Positions 17,441-25,618 of a stretch of 36,079 nt of DNA are shown here, one piece after another. The notes beneath the pieces were generated by a model. The model did not search any database. It was not told the origin of the DNA and was given only the letters and a program-made list of their open reading frames with translations. Both the position numbers and the translations under genes were made by a program. Position 1 is the first letter of the stretch. Each line of letters starts with the position of its first letter. The DNA is from CAZAFD01 sp964484785 (GTDB lineage: Bacteria; Pseudomonadota; Alphaproteobacteria; Rickettsiales; UBA1997): contig CAZAFD010000006.1 of NCBI GenBank assembly GCA_964484785.1, forward strand, positions 1 through 36,079, in the 5' to 3' direction.

Positions 17441-18817
17441 ATGAAGAAAAGTAGTATAATAGTATTTATGTTTATTGCGACGATATCAAGGGCTAAGGCT
17501 AATATCGGAGATGCAATGAATAAATTTTTTATGGAGCTAGGTGGTGCAAGCAAGAGTAATTCTCCATATGCCAGTCAGTCAGCGGGTTATTATACAGGCG
17601 GTTCCCTAAATACTAGACTTCCTGTAATACAAGAAAGGCCTTTTAATATACAGGCTCCATATCTTACATCTGGTTGTGGTGGTATTGATATGTTTACGGG
17701 TTCTTTTAGTCACATTAATGTAGATCAGTTTGTAGCTCAACTCAAGGCCATTGGTGCGAACGCTATTGGTTACGCATTTCAACTAGGAATACAAACTCTA
17801 AGTCCACAAATAGCAAGCACTTTGAGTAAATTACAAGAGGTAATAGATAGTACAAATAGAATTAATATTAGCTCTTGTGAGAACGCTAAACTTTTAGTTG
17901 ATGGTGTACTGGGTAAAAGTCTTACAACTAAGGAAAGCATGTGCGCTCAAATGGCCTTAATTAATGGAAGCGCTAGTGATGCTGATGCAGCTAAAAATAA
18001 GTGTAAAACTGCTGCAGCTCAAACAACAGAAAACAATAAATTAAATCCAGAGCAGCAGTTTACAGATATTAATATTACGTGGCAAGCTTTGAAAAAGGAC
18101 GGTTATCTTGATCTTCTAGGTCAAGAGACATCTGAGGCTATTATGTCTATGGTTGGAACTATTATTTATAAAAATAATAGTGATCCACAGTTTGTAGCGC
18201 CAAGTATTTTAAATGAAGATTATCTGAATTCTCTTTTGGAGGGTGGAGAAGTTAAAATCTTAAAATGTGATGATTCTATAAGGTGTTTAAATGTAATGTT
18301 AGCACACACCAACTTATCAAGGGATAGAGCTTATCGATCAAAGATTAAGGCCTTGTTGCAGTCTATACAAGATAAGTTAAAGTTTAGTTCTGTTAATAGC
18401 AATCAAATCTTATCTGATGAAGAATTGGCCTTGATTAACCAAGTTACGATTCCTTTATTTAGGATAATGGTAAATACAGCTACAGGTGAATCGCCTCTGG
18501 ATATAAATATTTTATCAGACCTTGTATCTAAAAATCTGTTATACACCTTTTTGGAAGGTATTTCTATTTCTGTACGACGCCAATTTATGTTTATGAATTT
18601 TGTAAACAATTCTCATGAAAATACTATAAAACACTTAATAAAAAATATAGATTTGATACATGCTTATTTGGATAAGCACTTAGCACGTACAAATGCTTCT
18701 TTTAGACAGTTTTATGAAATTGTTGACCTAAATCAAAGATTGGATAGAGACTTGGCTGCCGATCATGCTAATAGACTTAGATCGATTCTTGGATTTGAAC
18801 GATATTTCATTAATTAA
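17441..18817 (+). CDS. traH: T4SS pilus assembly protein TraH
   Basis: 458 residues, usual length. Signal peptide MKKSSIIVFMFIATISRAKA, then the conserved TraH block YLTSGCGGIDMFTGSFSHIN followed by KAIGANAIGYAFQLGIQTLSPQI, and SSCENAKLLVDG. The C-terminal third has helical, coiled-coil-like stretches. TraH interacts with TraF, TraU, TraW and TrbI in the pilus-assembly group. It is followed 12 bases later by traG. Confidence 0.95.
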   Translation: MKKSSIIVFMFIATISRAKANIGDAMNKFFMELGGASKSNSPYASQSAGYYTGGSLNTRLPVIQERPFNIQAPYLTSGCGGIDMFTGSFSHINVDQFVAQLKAIGANAIGYAFQLGIQTLSPQIASTLSKLQEVIDSTNRINISSCENAKLLVDGVLGKSLTTKESMCAQMALINGSASDADAAKNKCKTAAAQTTENNKLNPEQQFTDINITWQALKKDGYLDLLGQETSEAIMSMVGTIIYKNNSDPQFVAPSILNEDYLNSLLEGGEVKILKCDDSIRCLNVMLAHTNLSRDRAYRSKIKALLQSIQDKLKFSSVNSNQILSDEELALINQVTIPLFRIMVNTATGESPLDINILSDLVSKNLLYTFLEGISISVRRQFMFMNFVNNSHENTIKHLIKNIDLIHAYLDKHLARTNASFRQFYEIVDLNQRLDRDLAADHANRLRSILGFERYFIN

Positions 18818-18829
18818 GGCAAGTAGTTT

Positions 18830-21160
18830 ATGATTTACGAGATCTATACCTATGGTGGTAGTGACTATTTGATAGAAGTTCTAAATGCGATTGTTAGGAT
18901 AATGTCAGCTAATTCTTTTGTGACAGCCTTGAAAATTTTTATACTCTTTGGTTTCTTTACTGTTATTTGTGATGTTACCCTTAAAGGGGAGGCTACTAGA
19001 GGTATTAAATATTACCTATCTTTTTTATTACTGTATAATATTTTATTTGTTCCAAAGGTGGATGTTTTAATCCGTGATCCACTGATTCAGGCTCATGGAG
19101 ATATAAAGGTAGATGGAGTACCAATTGGTTTGGGTTTTACAGCTCATGTTATCACAACCTTGGGTCATTGGATGACTGATATTTTTGGTATGAACTTTGC
19201 TTTGCCCAATGATTTGCAGTACAATAAACATGGTATGCTACTAGGTAGCAGCCTGGTTACAGATACTCTTAATTTTAAAATTTCTGATATTACTACGGCG
19301 GGTAATTTTAATAATTATATGATACATTGTATAATTTATGGTTTAAAACTTGGTAGAATTAATTATGATGATCTTATAAGAGCTACTAGTCTTCAGGAAG
19401 TATTTGCTTTAGGTAACAGTGGTGTCCTAGCTTATAGCATTAGTGATGCATCACATGGTAAGAAAATTGTTTTATGTAACGATACTAACGATTTAGTAAG
19501 AAGTCTTGAAAAAGAGATTTCTTCTGCAGTTAGACAACAAGAATCATTATTCAATAAGAAGGGAAATTTAAATATTAATAGTGTAGATCAATATATTCTT
19601 GGTCTTCAAGAAAGTACCACGAAGATATTTGAACAGGCCCTAATTGCTAATATTATTAGCGATTCTGCTCAAAGTTATCTATCTCTTACAGGAGCAAATG
19701 CGGAAGCTGTTACTTATGCTATTACTAAAGATAATCTTCAGCGGAAGTATAGTGGCCTAGTCCAGTGGTTGCAGGCAGGTAAATTTTTGCCACTATTAAA
19801 AATAATAATAGAAATAATGTTTTATGCATTATTTCCAGTGGTTATTTTATTAACTATGTTACCAAGAGGCACACAGATTTTTATAAATTATACTATGGTC
19901 TTGTTAGCACTACAATTATGGAGCCCACTATATGCGATTCTGAATTTAATTATGACCTTAGAACAAAGATATAGGATAAGTAATCTTTTAGCTAACAGTG
20001 GTATGACTATATCTTTATATAACAGGCAGGCAATTTTGGATATAAATCAGGGTATTCAGATTCAGGCCGGATTTTTAGCTTTTTTAATTCCTTTACTTTC
20101 ATTCAAAATTATCACTGGTATGCATGGTTGGGGTGAAGACATGGCTTCCGGTTTGGTTAGTGGTGGTTCTTATAATAGTAGCATTGCTGCTAGTGATTTA
20201 GGTAGTGCTAGTCTTGGTTATGGCAATGGAAGCTTCAAAAACATTAGCTTGGATAATATTGGAGCTTATAAGCATGATACTAATAAGGTATATAATAGTG
20301 GTAAAACAACACATATTGATGGTGATGGAAATGCTTATATATATTATGCTAACGGCGATACTATTCTCGATACAAGCGGTAATAGATATAGCGCTATGGT
20401 GAATATTAATGGAGTGAATTTTACTACATCAGATGATGAAGTTCGCTCAAGACACCAAGCATATAAAGAAGCTCATTTACTTACAGAGTCTTATCGAACA
20501 GAACTCAACAAAACCAAACAAGATTTACGCAGCTATCAAGCTTATAGACAAAAGAACAAATCTATTGCTTGGCTGGGGTCTGGAGAGCATCAGATTTTAG
20601 GTCAGGCTTCAGAATCGGTGGGTAGGGGACATTCTAAACAAGAGAGCGTAATGGTAGAAAAGTTAGGTCAGTTACAGACAGCCTACAATGAAGCTCTCCA
20701 AGCAGAAAAGCTTAGAGAGAATGAACTAAATTATAGTAGAGCTACCTCTATACAGTCTGGTATTAACTGGAATTATTTTGTTTTTAATGCCTTAAGAGAA
20801 CAAGGATATTCTATAGAAGAAATCAACAATATGAATCAATTAGAGCTGGCTGACAAGGGTCGTAGTATTATACAGGAGGAATTAAAGACAAGAAATAAAG
20901 AAGTTAAAAACATGGAGGATAGACTTGAACACTCTTCAAAGAATCTAAAACAAGCCTCTATAAAAACAAGTCAGGAGTATTTAGACACATGGCATCATAT
21001 AAATAATGAATATCGTAAAGAACGTGATAGACTTAATAAACTTTATGATAAATATCCAAAGAGTATTTTTGGTAAGGCCTGGATTGGAATGCGTAATACC
21101 TTACATATATATCCTGTTAAACCAGATAAATATTGGAAGGATGGGATCCATGATCAATAA
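18830..21160 (+). CDS. traG: T4SS mating-pair protein TraG (N-terminal membrane domain, shortened C-terminus)
   Basis: 776 residues versus about 940 in F. The start MIYEIYTYGGSDYLIEVLNA and several membrane segments (about residues 31-50, 55-75, 325-350, 355-380, 405-425) match the TraG N-terminus used in pilus assembly. Residues about 540-740 form a long charged helical region (SYRTELNKTKQDLRSYQAYR; then EVKNMEDRLEHSSKNLKQAS). In F the C-terminal part functions in mating-pair stabilisation and entry exclusion; here it is shorter and may be different. The 3' end overlaps the convergent truA stop by 7 bases. It ends the cluster: no traD or traI follows. Confidence 0.93.
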   Translation: MIYEIYTYGGSDYLIEVLNAIVRIMSANSFVTALKIFILFGFFTVICDVTLKGEATRGIKYYLSFLLLYNILFVPKVDVLIRDPLIQAHGDIKVDGVPIGLGFTAHVITTLGHWMTDIFGMNFALPNDLQYNKHGMLLGSSLVTDTLNFKISDITTAGNFNNYMIHCIIYGLKLGRINYDDLIRATSLQEVFALGNSGVLAYSISDASHGKKIVLCNDTNDLVRSLEKEISSAVRQQESLFNKKGNLNINSVDQYILGLQESTTKIFEQALIANIISDSAQSYLSLTGANAEAVTYAITKDNLQRKYSGLVQWLQAGKFLPLLKIIIEIMFYALFPVVILLTMLPRGTQIFINYTMVLLALQLWSPLYAILNLIMTLEQRYRISNLLANSGMTISLYNRQAILDINQGIQIQAGFLAFLIPLLSFKIITGMHGWGEDMASGLVSGGSYNSSIAASDLGSASLGYGNGSFKNISLDNIGAYKHDTNKVYNSGKTTHIDGDGNAYIYYANGDTILDTSGNRYSAMVNINGVNFTTSDDEVRSRHQAYKEAHLLTESYRTELNKTKQDLRSYQAYRQKNKSIAWLGSGEHQILGQASESVGRGHSKQESVMVEKLGQLQTAYNEALQAEKLRENELNYSRATSIQSGINWNYFVFNALREQGYSIEEINNMNQLELADKGRSIIQEELKTRNKEVKNMEDRLEHSSKNLKQASIKTSQEYLDTWHHINNEYRKERDRLNKLYDKYPKSIFGKAWIGMRNTLHIYPVKPDKYWKDGIHDQ

Positions 21161-21912
21161 AGTATTTCTTCCAGATATAATCCATAGGGTGGGGCTGTTA
21201 CGCCGGCCTTGCTACGATCTTTAGATAGGATGATGTCTTGAAAATTCTGTATAGATATTTTGTGTGTTCCAACATCCTTTAATGTGCCTATGATATTTCT
21301 AACCATATGTTGCATGAAAGATTTGGCTTTAATTCTAAAAACTAAGATATTATCTCTTGAAGAAGAAAAGTGACAATCTAGTATGGTTTTTACAGGATTT
21401 TTAGCTTGGCATTCACTACATCGAAAGGCAGAAAAATCCATCTTACCAATTAAATATTGACAAGCGTTTTCCATGGCTTCTTGATCTAGTGTTTTTCTGA
21501 TCCACCAAGCACGTTCTTGGAGTAGGGCACTTGGATATTCTTTATTATATATTAGATATTTATATTGACGTGTTTTTGCAGAAAATCTTGCATCAAAATC
21601 CTCTTCAACTACCCTGCATTCTTTAATAACAATATCTTGTTTGAGATACGGATGTTGCTTAGTTAAATAAAAATTTAAAGCATTGGCTACCTTATAAGGA
21701 GGATATGGTTTTTGTAAATCAAAATGAGCTACCTGATTTAGTGCGTGGACACCAGTATCTGTCCTACCAGCTCCAAAAACCTGTACATTTGTGCCAGTTA
21801 AACTATAAAGAGCCTCTTCAATACAGCCTTGAATTGTGATGATGTTGTCTTTTTGTTTCTGCCAACCTTTATATCTAGTGCCATCATACTCTATACTTAT
21901 CATGTATCTCAT
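21154..21912 (-). CDS. truA: tRNA pseudouridine(38-40) synthase TruA
   Basis: 252 residues, normal length. It converts uridines 38-40 of the anticodon stem to pseudouridine. The catalytic Asp is D52 in GAGRTDTGVHALNQVAHFD. Other family segments are YKYLIYNKEYPSALLQERAW and FMQHMVRNIIGTLKDVG near the C-terminus. AGGAAG precedes the ATG at 21912 at good spacing. It is downstream of recR by 23 bases on the same strand and meets traG tail to tail. Confidence 0.97.
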   Translation of the reverse strand: MRYMISIEYDGTRYKGWQKQKDNIITIQGCIEEALYSLTGTNVQVFGAGRTDTGVHALNQVAHFDLQKPYPPYKVANALNFYLTKQHPYLKQDIVIKECRVVEEDFDARFSAKTRQYKYLIYNKEYPSALLQERAWWIRKTLDQEAMENACQYLIGKMDFSAFRCSECQAKNPVKTILDCHFSSSRDNILVFRIKAKSFMQHMVRNIIGTLKDVGTHKISIQNFQDIILSKDRSKAGVTAPPYGLYLEEILY

Positions 21913-21935
21913 ATTATCTTCCTATATACAGCGTG

Positions 21936-22544
21936 TTATACATCCTTCTTATTTTTAAAGGCAATATTGAGTGTACCTTCATCTAAATAATTTAATTCGC
22001 TACCCATGGGTACACCATAGGCCGGTTGTGTTATTTTAAGATTAAGATTTTCTAGACTAGATGAAATATAGAAGGCTGTTGTTTGACCATCCAGGGTTGG
22101 ATTAGTAGCAATAATAACCTCTTTGATATTATTGTCCTTAATTCTTTTAAATAAATTATCTAGAAGAAGGACTTCTACTCCTCTACCCTCGATAGCAGAT
22201 AAGGTACCATTTAAAATATGGTATATACCGTTAAATACTCCAGTGTTCTCAATAGCCCAAAGATCAGCTATAGACTCTACTATACATATGATTTGAGTGT
22301 CGCGACTAGTGTCTGAGCATATATTACATAACTTATCTGTAGTAAAGTTACCACAAATCTCGCATTTACTTATATGTTCATAAGCATCGTTTAAAGACTT
22401 TAATAAAGGTTTTATTAAAGTCTCCTTATTCATCAAAAGATTTAATGCTATTCTTTTAGCGCTCTTTTGACCGAGCAGGGGTAATTTTTGCAGGGATTTG
22501 ATTAAATTACTTATTATTAGGGTTTTAGAGGAACCAGACGTCAT
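21936..22544 (-). CDS. recR: Recombination protein RecR
   Basis: 202 residues, normal length. RecR acts with RecO (and RecF) in loading RecA at gaps. It has the N-terminal helix-hairpin-helix KLPLLGQKSAKRIALNLL, a zinc finger C-x2-C with CEICGNFTTDKLCNIC (about residues 61-76) and a Toprim domain starting CIVESIADLWAIE and ending with TLDGQTTAFYIS. It lies 42 bases downstream of the exported-protein gene at 22587 and upstream of truA, so it may be cotranscribed with both. No clear ribosome-binding site stands before the ATG. Confidence 0.97.
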   Translation of the reverse strand: MTSGSSKTLIISNLIKSLQKLPLLGQKSAKRIALNLLMNKETLIKPLLKSLNDAYEHISKCEICGNFTTDKLCNICSDTSRDTQIICIVESIADLWAIENTGVFNGIYHILNGTLSAIEGRGVEVLLLDNLFKRIKDNNIKEVIIATNPTLDGQTTAFYISSSLENLNLKITQPAYGVPMGSELNYLDEGTLNIAFKNKKDV

Positions 22545-22586
22545 AAATCATTACTATTATTAATTTATATATGCGATATGTCTTTG

Positions 22587-23777
22587 TTAATAAGGGTCAG
22601 ATCCATTATTATCCTCGGGGGTCATAGCTTGTCTTAATGCTTGTATTTTTGCACGAACAGCCTCATCAGCTGTCTGGCTAACCATTAGGCCAGCTTGTTC
22701 TAATAATAAGAGATCTTGTGCTTTATTTAAAAAATCATATATCCTACCTCCTATAACTTTTGACCCTGCTGTGACAAAGTTTTCTGCTCGGGTATCAAGT
22801 CTAGATATTGCACTTTTGATATATGATATAGTCTCATGGCCATGCGATGGAATAGATGTTTTGTTGTACAAATCCCTGTTTGATTTACGCAAACCTCTAA
22901 GAATTGCTCTGTTTGACTCGATAGTAGTAAATAGTTTATCTATTGTTTCTGATATTACTCTATTTCCAGCGGCAGCCATCAAGATTCCTGCTGTTTTTTG
23001 TTGTATCATATTGCCTACTACTTGTATAAATATCGGGTCTTGTCTATCATTAAGCATGTCATCCAATTGTATAGCTATGGATAACATCTCTGACATTTTC
23101 GGTGGTCTTAGACAACTTATTCCAAGTGATTCACTTCCAGTCATTAATACGTCTAGTCCCAAGATTCTTAGTTTGCCTGCCTCTGTGAGTGCGTCATTAT
23201 AAAAAGGCCTTGTGCTTACAGGTCTCCAAGTGTCTGAGGTAAAACTCCCTATGGTGCTTGAGTTTTCCATGAAGTCTACAGCGCCTCTGAAGCTGATTCC
23301 GGTTTTTATGAAGGCGCCCACTACATCCCACTTATCAATTGTTGGAAAAATAGTTTGTGGAGTAAAATATCCAAATTGTGCTCTGTTTTTAGATGCCTCT
23401 GTATGTATATTTTCTACAGTAAATTCTAATTCTTTGGTTAACTCAAGTAGTATAGCTCCAATTAATCTGTTAGCAATTTTGGCAAGATGTAAACCATTTT
23501 GTGTTAATGAAAGAACATTAGGTACTATATATTTGGATGGAAGATACGATGATATCTCCATATAGGGATATAGGTTATTTGCCCTCTGAATTAAATCCTT
23601 TAAACCTTTGGCAATTACCTTTTCCATTGCTACTGGAGGCTTTGTTTTGCTGGCTGGGGATCTGGAGCGACTCTTTTGTGTTATTGCTAAAGCTATATTG
23701 CTATGTATAAAAATAGTATTTACTATTATATATGATATAAATGCTATATAAAACTTACTGCTCTTATTATATTTCAT
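22587..23777 (-). CDS. Exported helical protein of unknown function (intact paralogue)
   Basis: 396 residues. The N-terminus KFYIAFISYIIVNTIFIHSN followed by IALA is a signal peptide; the mature protein is predicted helical with few aromatic and almost no Cys residues. It aligns end to end with the broken gene upstream (23955-25159): SLTQNGLHLAKIANRLI versus SLGMRGLHYAKMANSVI, AGNRVISETIDKLFTTIESN versus ACNRAVAQTIDKALEDLLAT, and IYDFLNKAQDLLLLEQAGLM versus VYSLIHKMRDTLHIEKTGLI. I do not recognise the family. Likely location is periplasm or surface. A TTGACT-N18-TAAAAT promoter lies just upstream. Nothing in the sequence shows a function. Confidence 0.85.
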   Translation of the reverse strand: MKYNKSSKFYIAFISYIIVNTIFIHSNIALAITQKSRSRSPASKTKPPVAMEKVIAKGLKDLIQRANNLYPYMEISSYLPSKYIVPNVLSLTQNGLHLAKIANRLIGAILLELTKELEFTVENIHTEASKNRAQFGYFTPQTIFPTIDKWDVVGAFIKTGISFRGAVDFMENSSTIGSFTSDTWRPVSTRPFYNDALTEAGKLRILGLDVLMTGSESLGISCLRPPKMSEMLSIAIQLDDMLNDRQDPIFIQVVGNMIQQKTAGILMAAAGNRVISETIDKLFTTIESNRAILRGLRKSNRDLYNKTSIPSHGHETISYIKSAISRLDTRAENFVTAGSKVIGGRIYDFLNKAQDLLLLEQAGLMVSQTADEAVRAKIQALRQAMTPEDNNGSDPY

Positions 23778-23811
23778 TAAATTATATTAGATCTTTATTG
23801 AAGTTAGTGTT

Positions 23812-23841
23812 ATTTTAGTGATAGTAGCTTTAAAGAGTCAA
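23812..23841 (-). promoter_or_regulatory. Candidate sigma-70 promoter of the exported-protein gene
   Basis: Minus strand TTGACT (23841-23836), an 18-base spacer, then TAAAAT (23817-23812). The start would be near 23805, leaving about 28 leader bases before the ATG at 23777. The broken paralogue has the same arrangement (25196-25225), which supports both calls. Confidence 0.55.
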
Positions 23842-23883
23842 GGCAGCTAGACAATATCATTTTAGATGTCAAGATGTTTCAGA

Positions 23884-23925
23884 TATGTCTTTTGTACAAA
23901 CTAGATTGTTTATTCAAAAGACATA
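23884..23925. repeat. Perfect 11-bp inverted repeat with 20-base loop
   Basis: TATGTCTTTTG (23884-23894) and CAAAAGACATA (23915-23925) are exact reverse complements. The element lies between the stop of the broken paralogue and the promoter of the intact one. No T run follows on either strand, so it is not a standard intrinsic terminator; it may be a regulatory hairpin, a protein-binding site or a weak terminator. Confidence 0.7.
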
Positions 23926-23954
23926 ATACTATTTATATTTTTTTAATTAATTTT

Positions 23955-24539
23955 TTAATTAATTGGATGCGTTGCAAGATTTGTTTGCTCTTGTAAGGTG
24001 CTTATTCTTCTTTCAATACTTTGTTGAGCTGCTATTGCTATTATTAATCCAGTTTTTTCTATATGTAGTGTATCACGCATTTTATGTATAAGACTATATA
24101 CGGAGCTTCCTGTTATTGTAGGATCAATAGGTATTTTAGGATGTCCTGATCTTTTAGCTCTTCTTTTAATAATTTTGCGTGTTGTTACGAGAGATTCTAA
24201 TGCATTTAATTCTGTTCCTTCCATGCTTGGATCTGTATATGTTACACCCTCTATATTTTGCCAAGTATTTAAGACAGAATTGGTTGCTAAAAGATCCTCT
24301 AGTGCCTTATCGATTGTTTGTGCTACTGCTCTATTACATGCCTCGGTTATTACCAATCCAGATAATTTTTGTAGTAGTATTAGATCCATTTTTTGTGTAA
24401 AGTAATATTTATCAGTATACTCGTCTATTTGCATGACTTTCCTACTAAATCTTGTCATTTCTTCTCTTGTAGGCGGCTTTCTTAAGCTGAATTCCAACAA
24501 TTGTCTACCTGCTACCACTGTTTCTGCTCCGGCCTCCAT
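23955..24539 (-). CDS. C-terminal piece of the frameshifted exported protein
   Basis: 194 codons from an internal ATG at 24539, without a signal peptide and without a clear ribosome-binding site, so independent translation is doubtful. It holds the regions matching the neighbour's second half (ACNRAVAQTIDKALEDLLAT; SSVYSLIHKMRDTLHIEKTG). The homologous frame really extends upstream to the G tract at 24733-24736. Confidence 0.4.
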   Translation of the reverse strand: MEAGAETVVAGRQLLEFSLRKPPTREEMTRFSRKVMQIDEYTDKYYFTQKMDLILLQKLSGLVITEACNRAVAQTIDKALEDLLATNSVLNTWQNIEGVTYTDPSMEGTELNALESLVTTRKIIKRRAKRSGHPKIPIDPTITGSSVYSLIHKMRDTLHIEKTGLIIAIAAQQSIERRISTLQEQTNLATHPIN

Positions 24540-24712
24540 AGCGTCAAAGGTTCTACGTACTGTTTCACTGCGATTGGAATTAAAATCTCTAAGTGTTAAT
24601 GTTCTTAAATTAAAACTTCCTGTTGTACTTATGCCTAGTGCCGCAACTTCCGCCTTATGTAAAGAAGCTGCTGTTATTACTTCTAATGCTTTTATTAAGT
24701 TTGCAAAGTCAT

Positions 24713-25159
24713 TTAGATCGGCATCGTCTTGACCCCGTTAAACTGGGTTTCCCCTAATCGTAGACTAGATTCTATTCGAGCTAACTCGTTTTGTAATTTT
24801 ATTACTGTATCTTCAATAACACTATTAGCCATTTTTGCATAGTGTAAACCTCTCATTCCAAGAGACATTACACTTGATCCAGGATATGTTGTGTTTTGCG
24901 TGTTGAACTCGGAGGGGCTATATGCTATTTCTATCCACTTGGCTAACTTATCTAGGTAATGTGCCATTTGTCCTTCTAGTGTTATCTGTAGTTCTTCTCT
25001 TGTTTGAGTGTTTGATCCCCGACTAGCAAAATCAAAAGAAGTCAAGGATGCTGCCAGTGTTGAAGGACCTCCAAATATACTAATTAAGATATTAATACTT
25101 AATAAGATATATACTATGTGTTGTAATTTGTAAGATTTTTTGTGCTTGTTATTATTCAT
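24713..25159 (-). CDS. N-terminal piece of the frameshifted exported protein
   Basis: 148 codons if translated as it stands. It carries the signal peptide (HIVYILLSINILISIFGGPS followed by TLAA) and the conserved SLGMRGLHYAKMANSVIEDT block, then ends soon after the G tract with VKTMPI. It could be exported as a truncated product. Confidence 0.5.
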   Translation of the reverse strand: MNNNKHKKSYKLQHIVYILLSINILISIFGGPSTLAASLTSFDFASRGSNTQTREELQITLEGQMAHYLDKLAKWIEIAYSPSEFNTQNTTYPGSSVMSLGMRGLHYAKMANSVIEDTVIKLQNELARIESSLRLGETQFNGVKTMPI

Positions 25160-25195
25160 TAAAGATATTAGGGCTTGTTATTTATGCTTAAAGTA

Positions 25196-25225
25196 ATATT
25201 AGCGAAGGTTATTTTAATTGGTCAA
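25196..25225 (-). promoter_or_regulatory. Candidate promoter of the frameshifted exported-protein gene
   Basis: Minus strand TTGACC (25225-25220), an 18-base spacer, then TAATAT (25201-25196), with a start near 25189 and about 30 leader bases. Layout matches the promoter of the intact paralogue. Confidence 0.5.
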
Positions 25226-25338
25226 GCAGATACTACTGCATATCTTTATTGTTAGTTTCCATCTAGTTTGAGCTTGGTGTTTAATTGAATATAAAATATA
25301 AAACAAAGTTTTTTATTTGTTAAAATTTACGATTAATT

Positions 25339-25358
25339 AATCATATTACAATATGATT
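25339..25358. repeat. 9-bp inverted repeat, possible operator
   Basis: AATCATATT (25339-25347) and AATATGATT (25350-25358) form a perfect dyad with a 2-base centre. It lies in the 459-base gap between the two divergent genes at 25159 and 25619, about 55 bases upstream of the candidate promoter of the barrel gene. A dimeric regulator site is possible; in AT-rich DNA such dyads also arise by chance. Confidence 0.4.
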
Positions 25359-25413
25359 TAATCCCGTATTTAACAATATATAATGAGATTTTAGGTGTCT
25401 TAACATAATCTTC

Positions 25414-25442
25414 TTGACTTTTATATATGGGTTATGTATATA
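25414..25442 (+). promoter_or_regulatory. Candidate promoter and long leader of the barrel gene
   Basis: TTGACT (25414-25419), 17 bases, TATATA (25437-25442), giving a start near 25449 and a leader of about 170 bases before the ATG at 25619. No strong ribosome-binding sequence precedes that ATG. Beyond this promoter and the dyad at 25339, I see no gene in the 25160-25618 gap; a short minus-strand frame there has no supporting features. Confidence 0.4.
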
Positions 25443-25618
25443 TACTGTACATGATAACGTGGTATTGCATGTCACGGTAGCATTTAAGAGAAATATGGCT
25501 GGTGTGCGCAATACATGATGTATGTTAAGCGGGGTTGAGTGGAGATCTTTTGGATTTTTATTTAGCCGCGTTAGCGAGATTTTATCATAAAATTTATTAT
25601 TAATAATATTTTTTAAAA

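Larger units (their letters stand above)
23955..25159 (-). pseudogene. Exported helical protein paralogue, interrupted by a single-base frameshift
   Basis: The first frame runs from the ATG at 25159 to a stop at 24713; the remaining sequence, homologous to the rest of the 396-residue neighbour, is in another frame ending at 23955. Adding one G to the GGGG tract at 24736-24733 (minus strand) joins the two as QFNGGQDDADLNDFANLIKA and gives a 401-residue protein, close to the neighbour's 396, with no stop in the joining region (I translated 24540-24712 through). So this is either a recent pseudogene, a length-variable switch in the G tract, a ribosomal-frameshift gene or a sequencing error. Its promoter still looks intact. 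Confidence 0.8.

Noticed and set aside
22771..23565. Plus-strand frames inside the exported helical protein gene
   Set aside because: They are antisense to a gene with a clear signal peptide, paralogue and promoter; composition is that of a complementary-strand artefact.
23926..23975. Terminator from the TTAATTAATT repeats after the frameshifted gene
   Set aside because: The pairing is A/T only and the run after the stem on the transcribed strand is A, not T.
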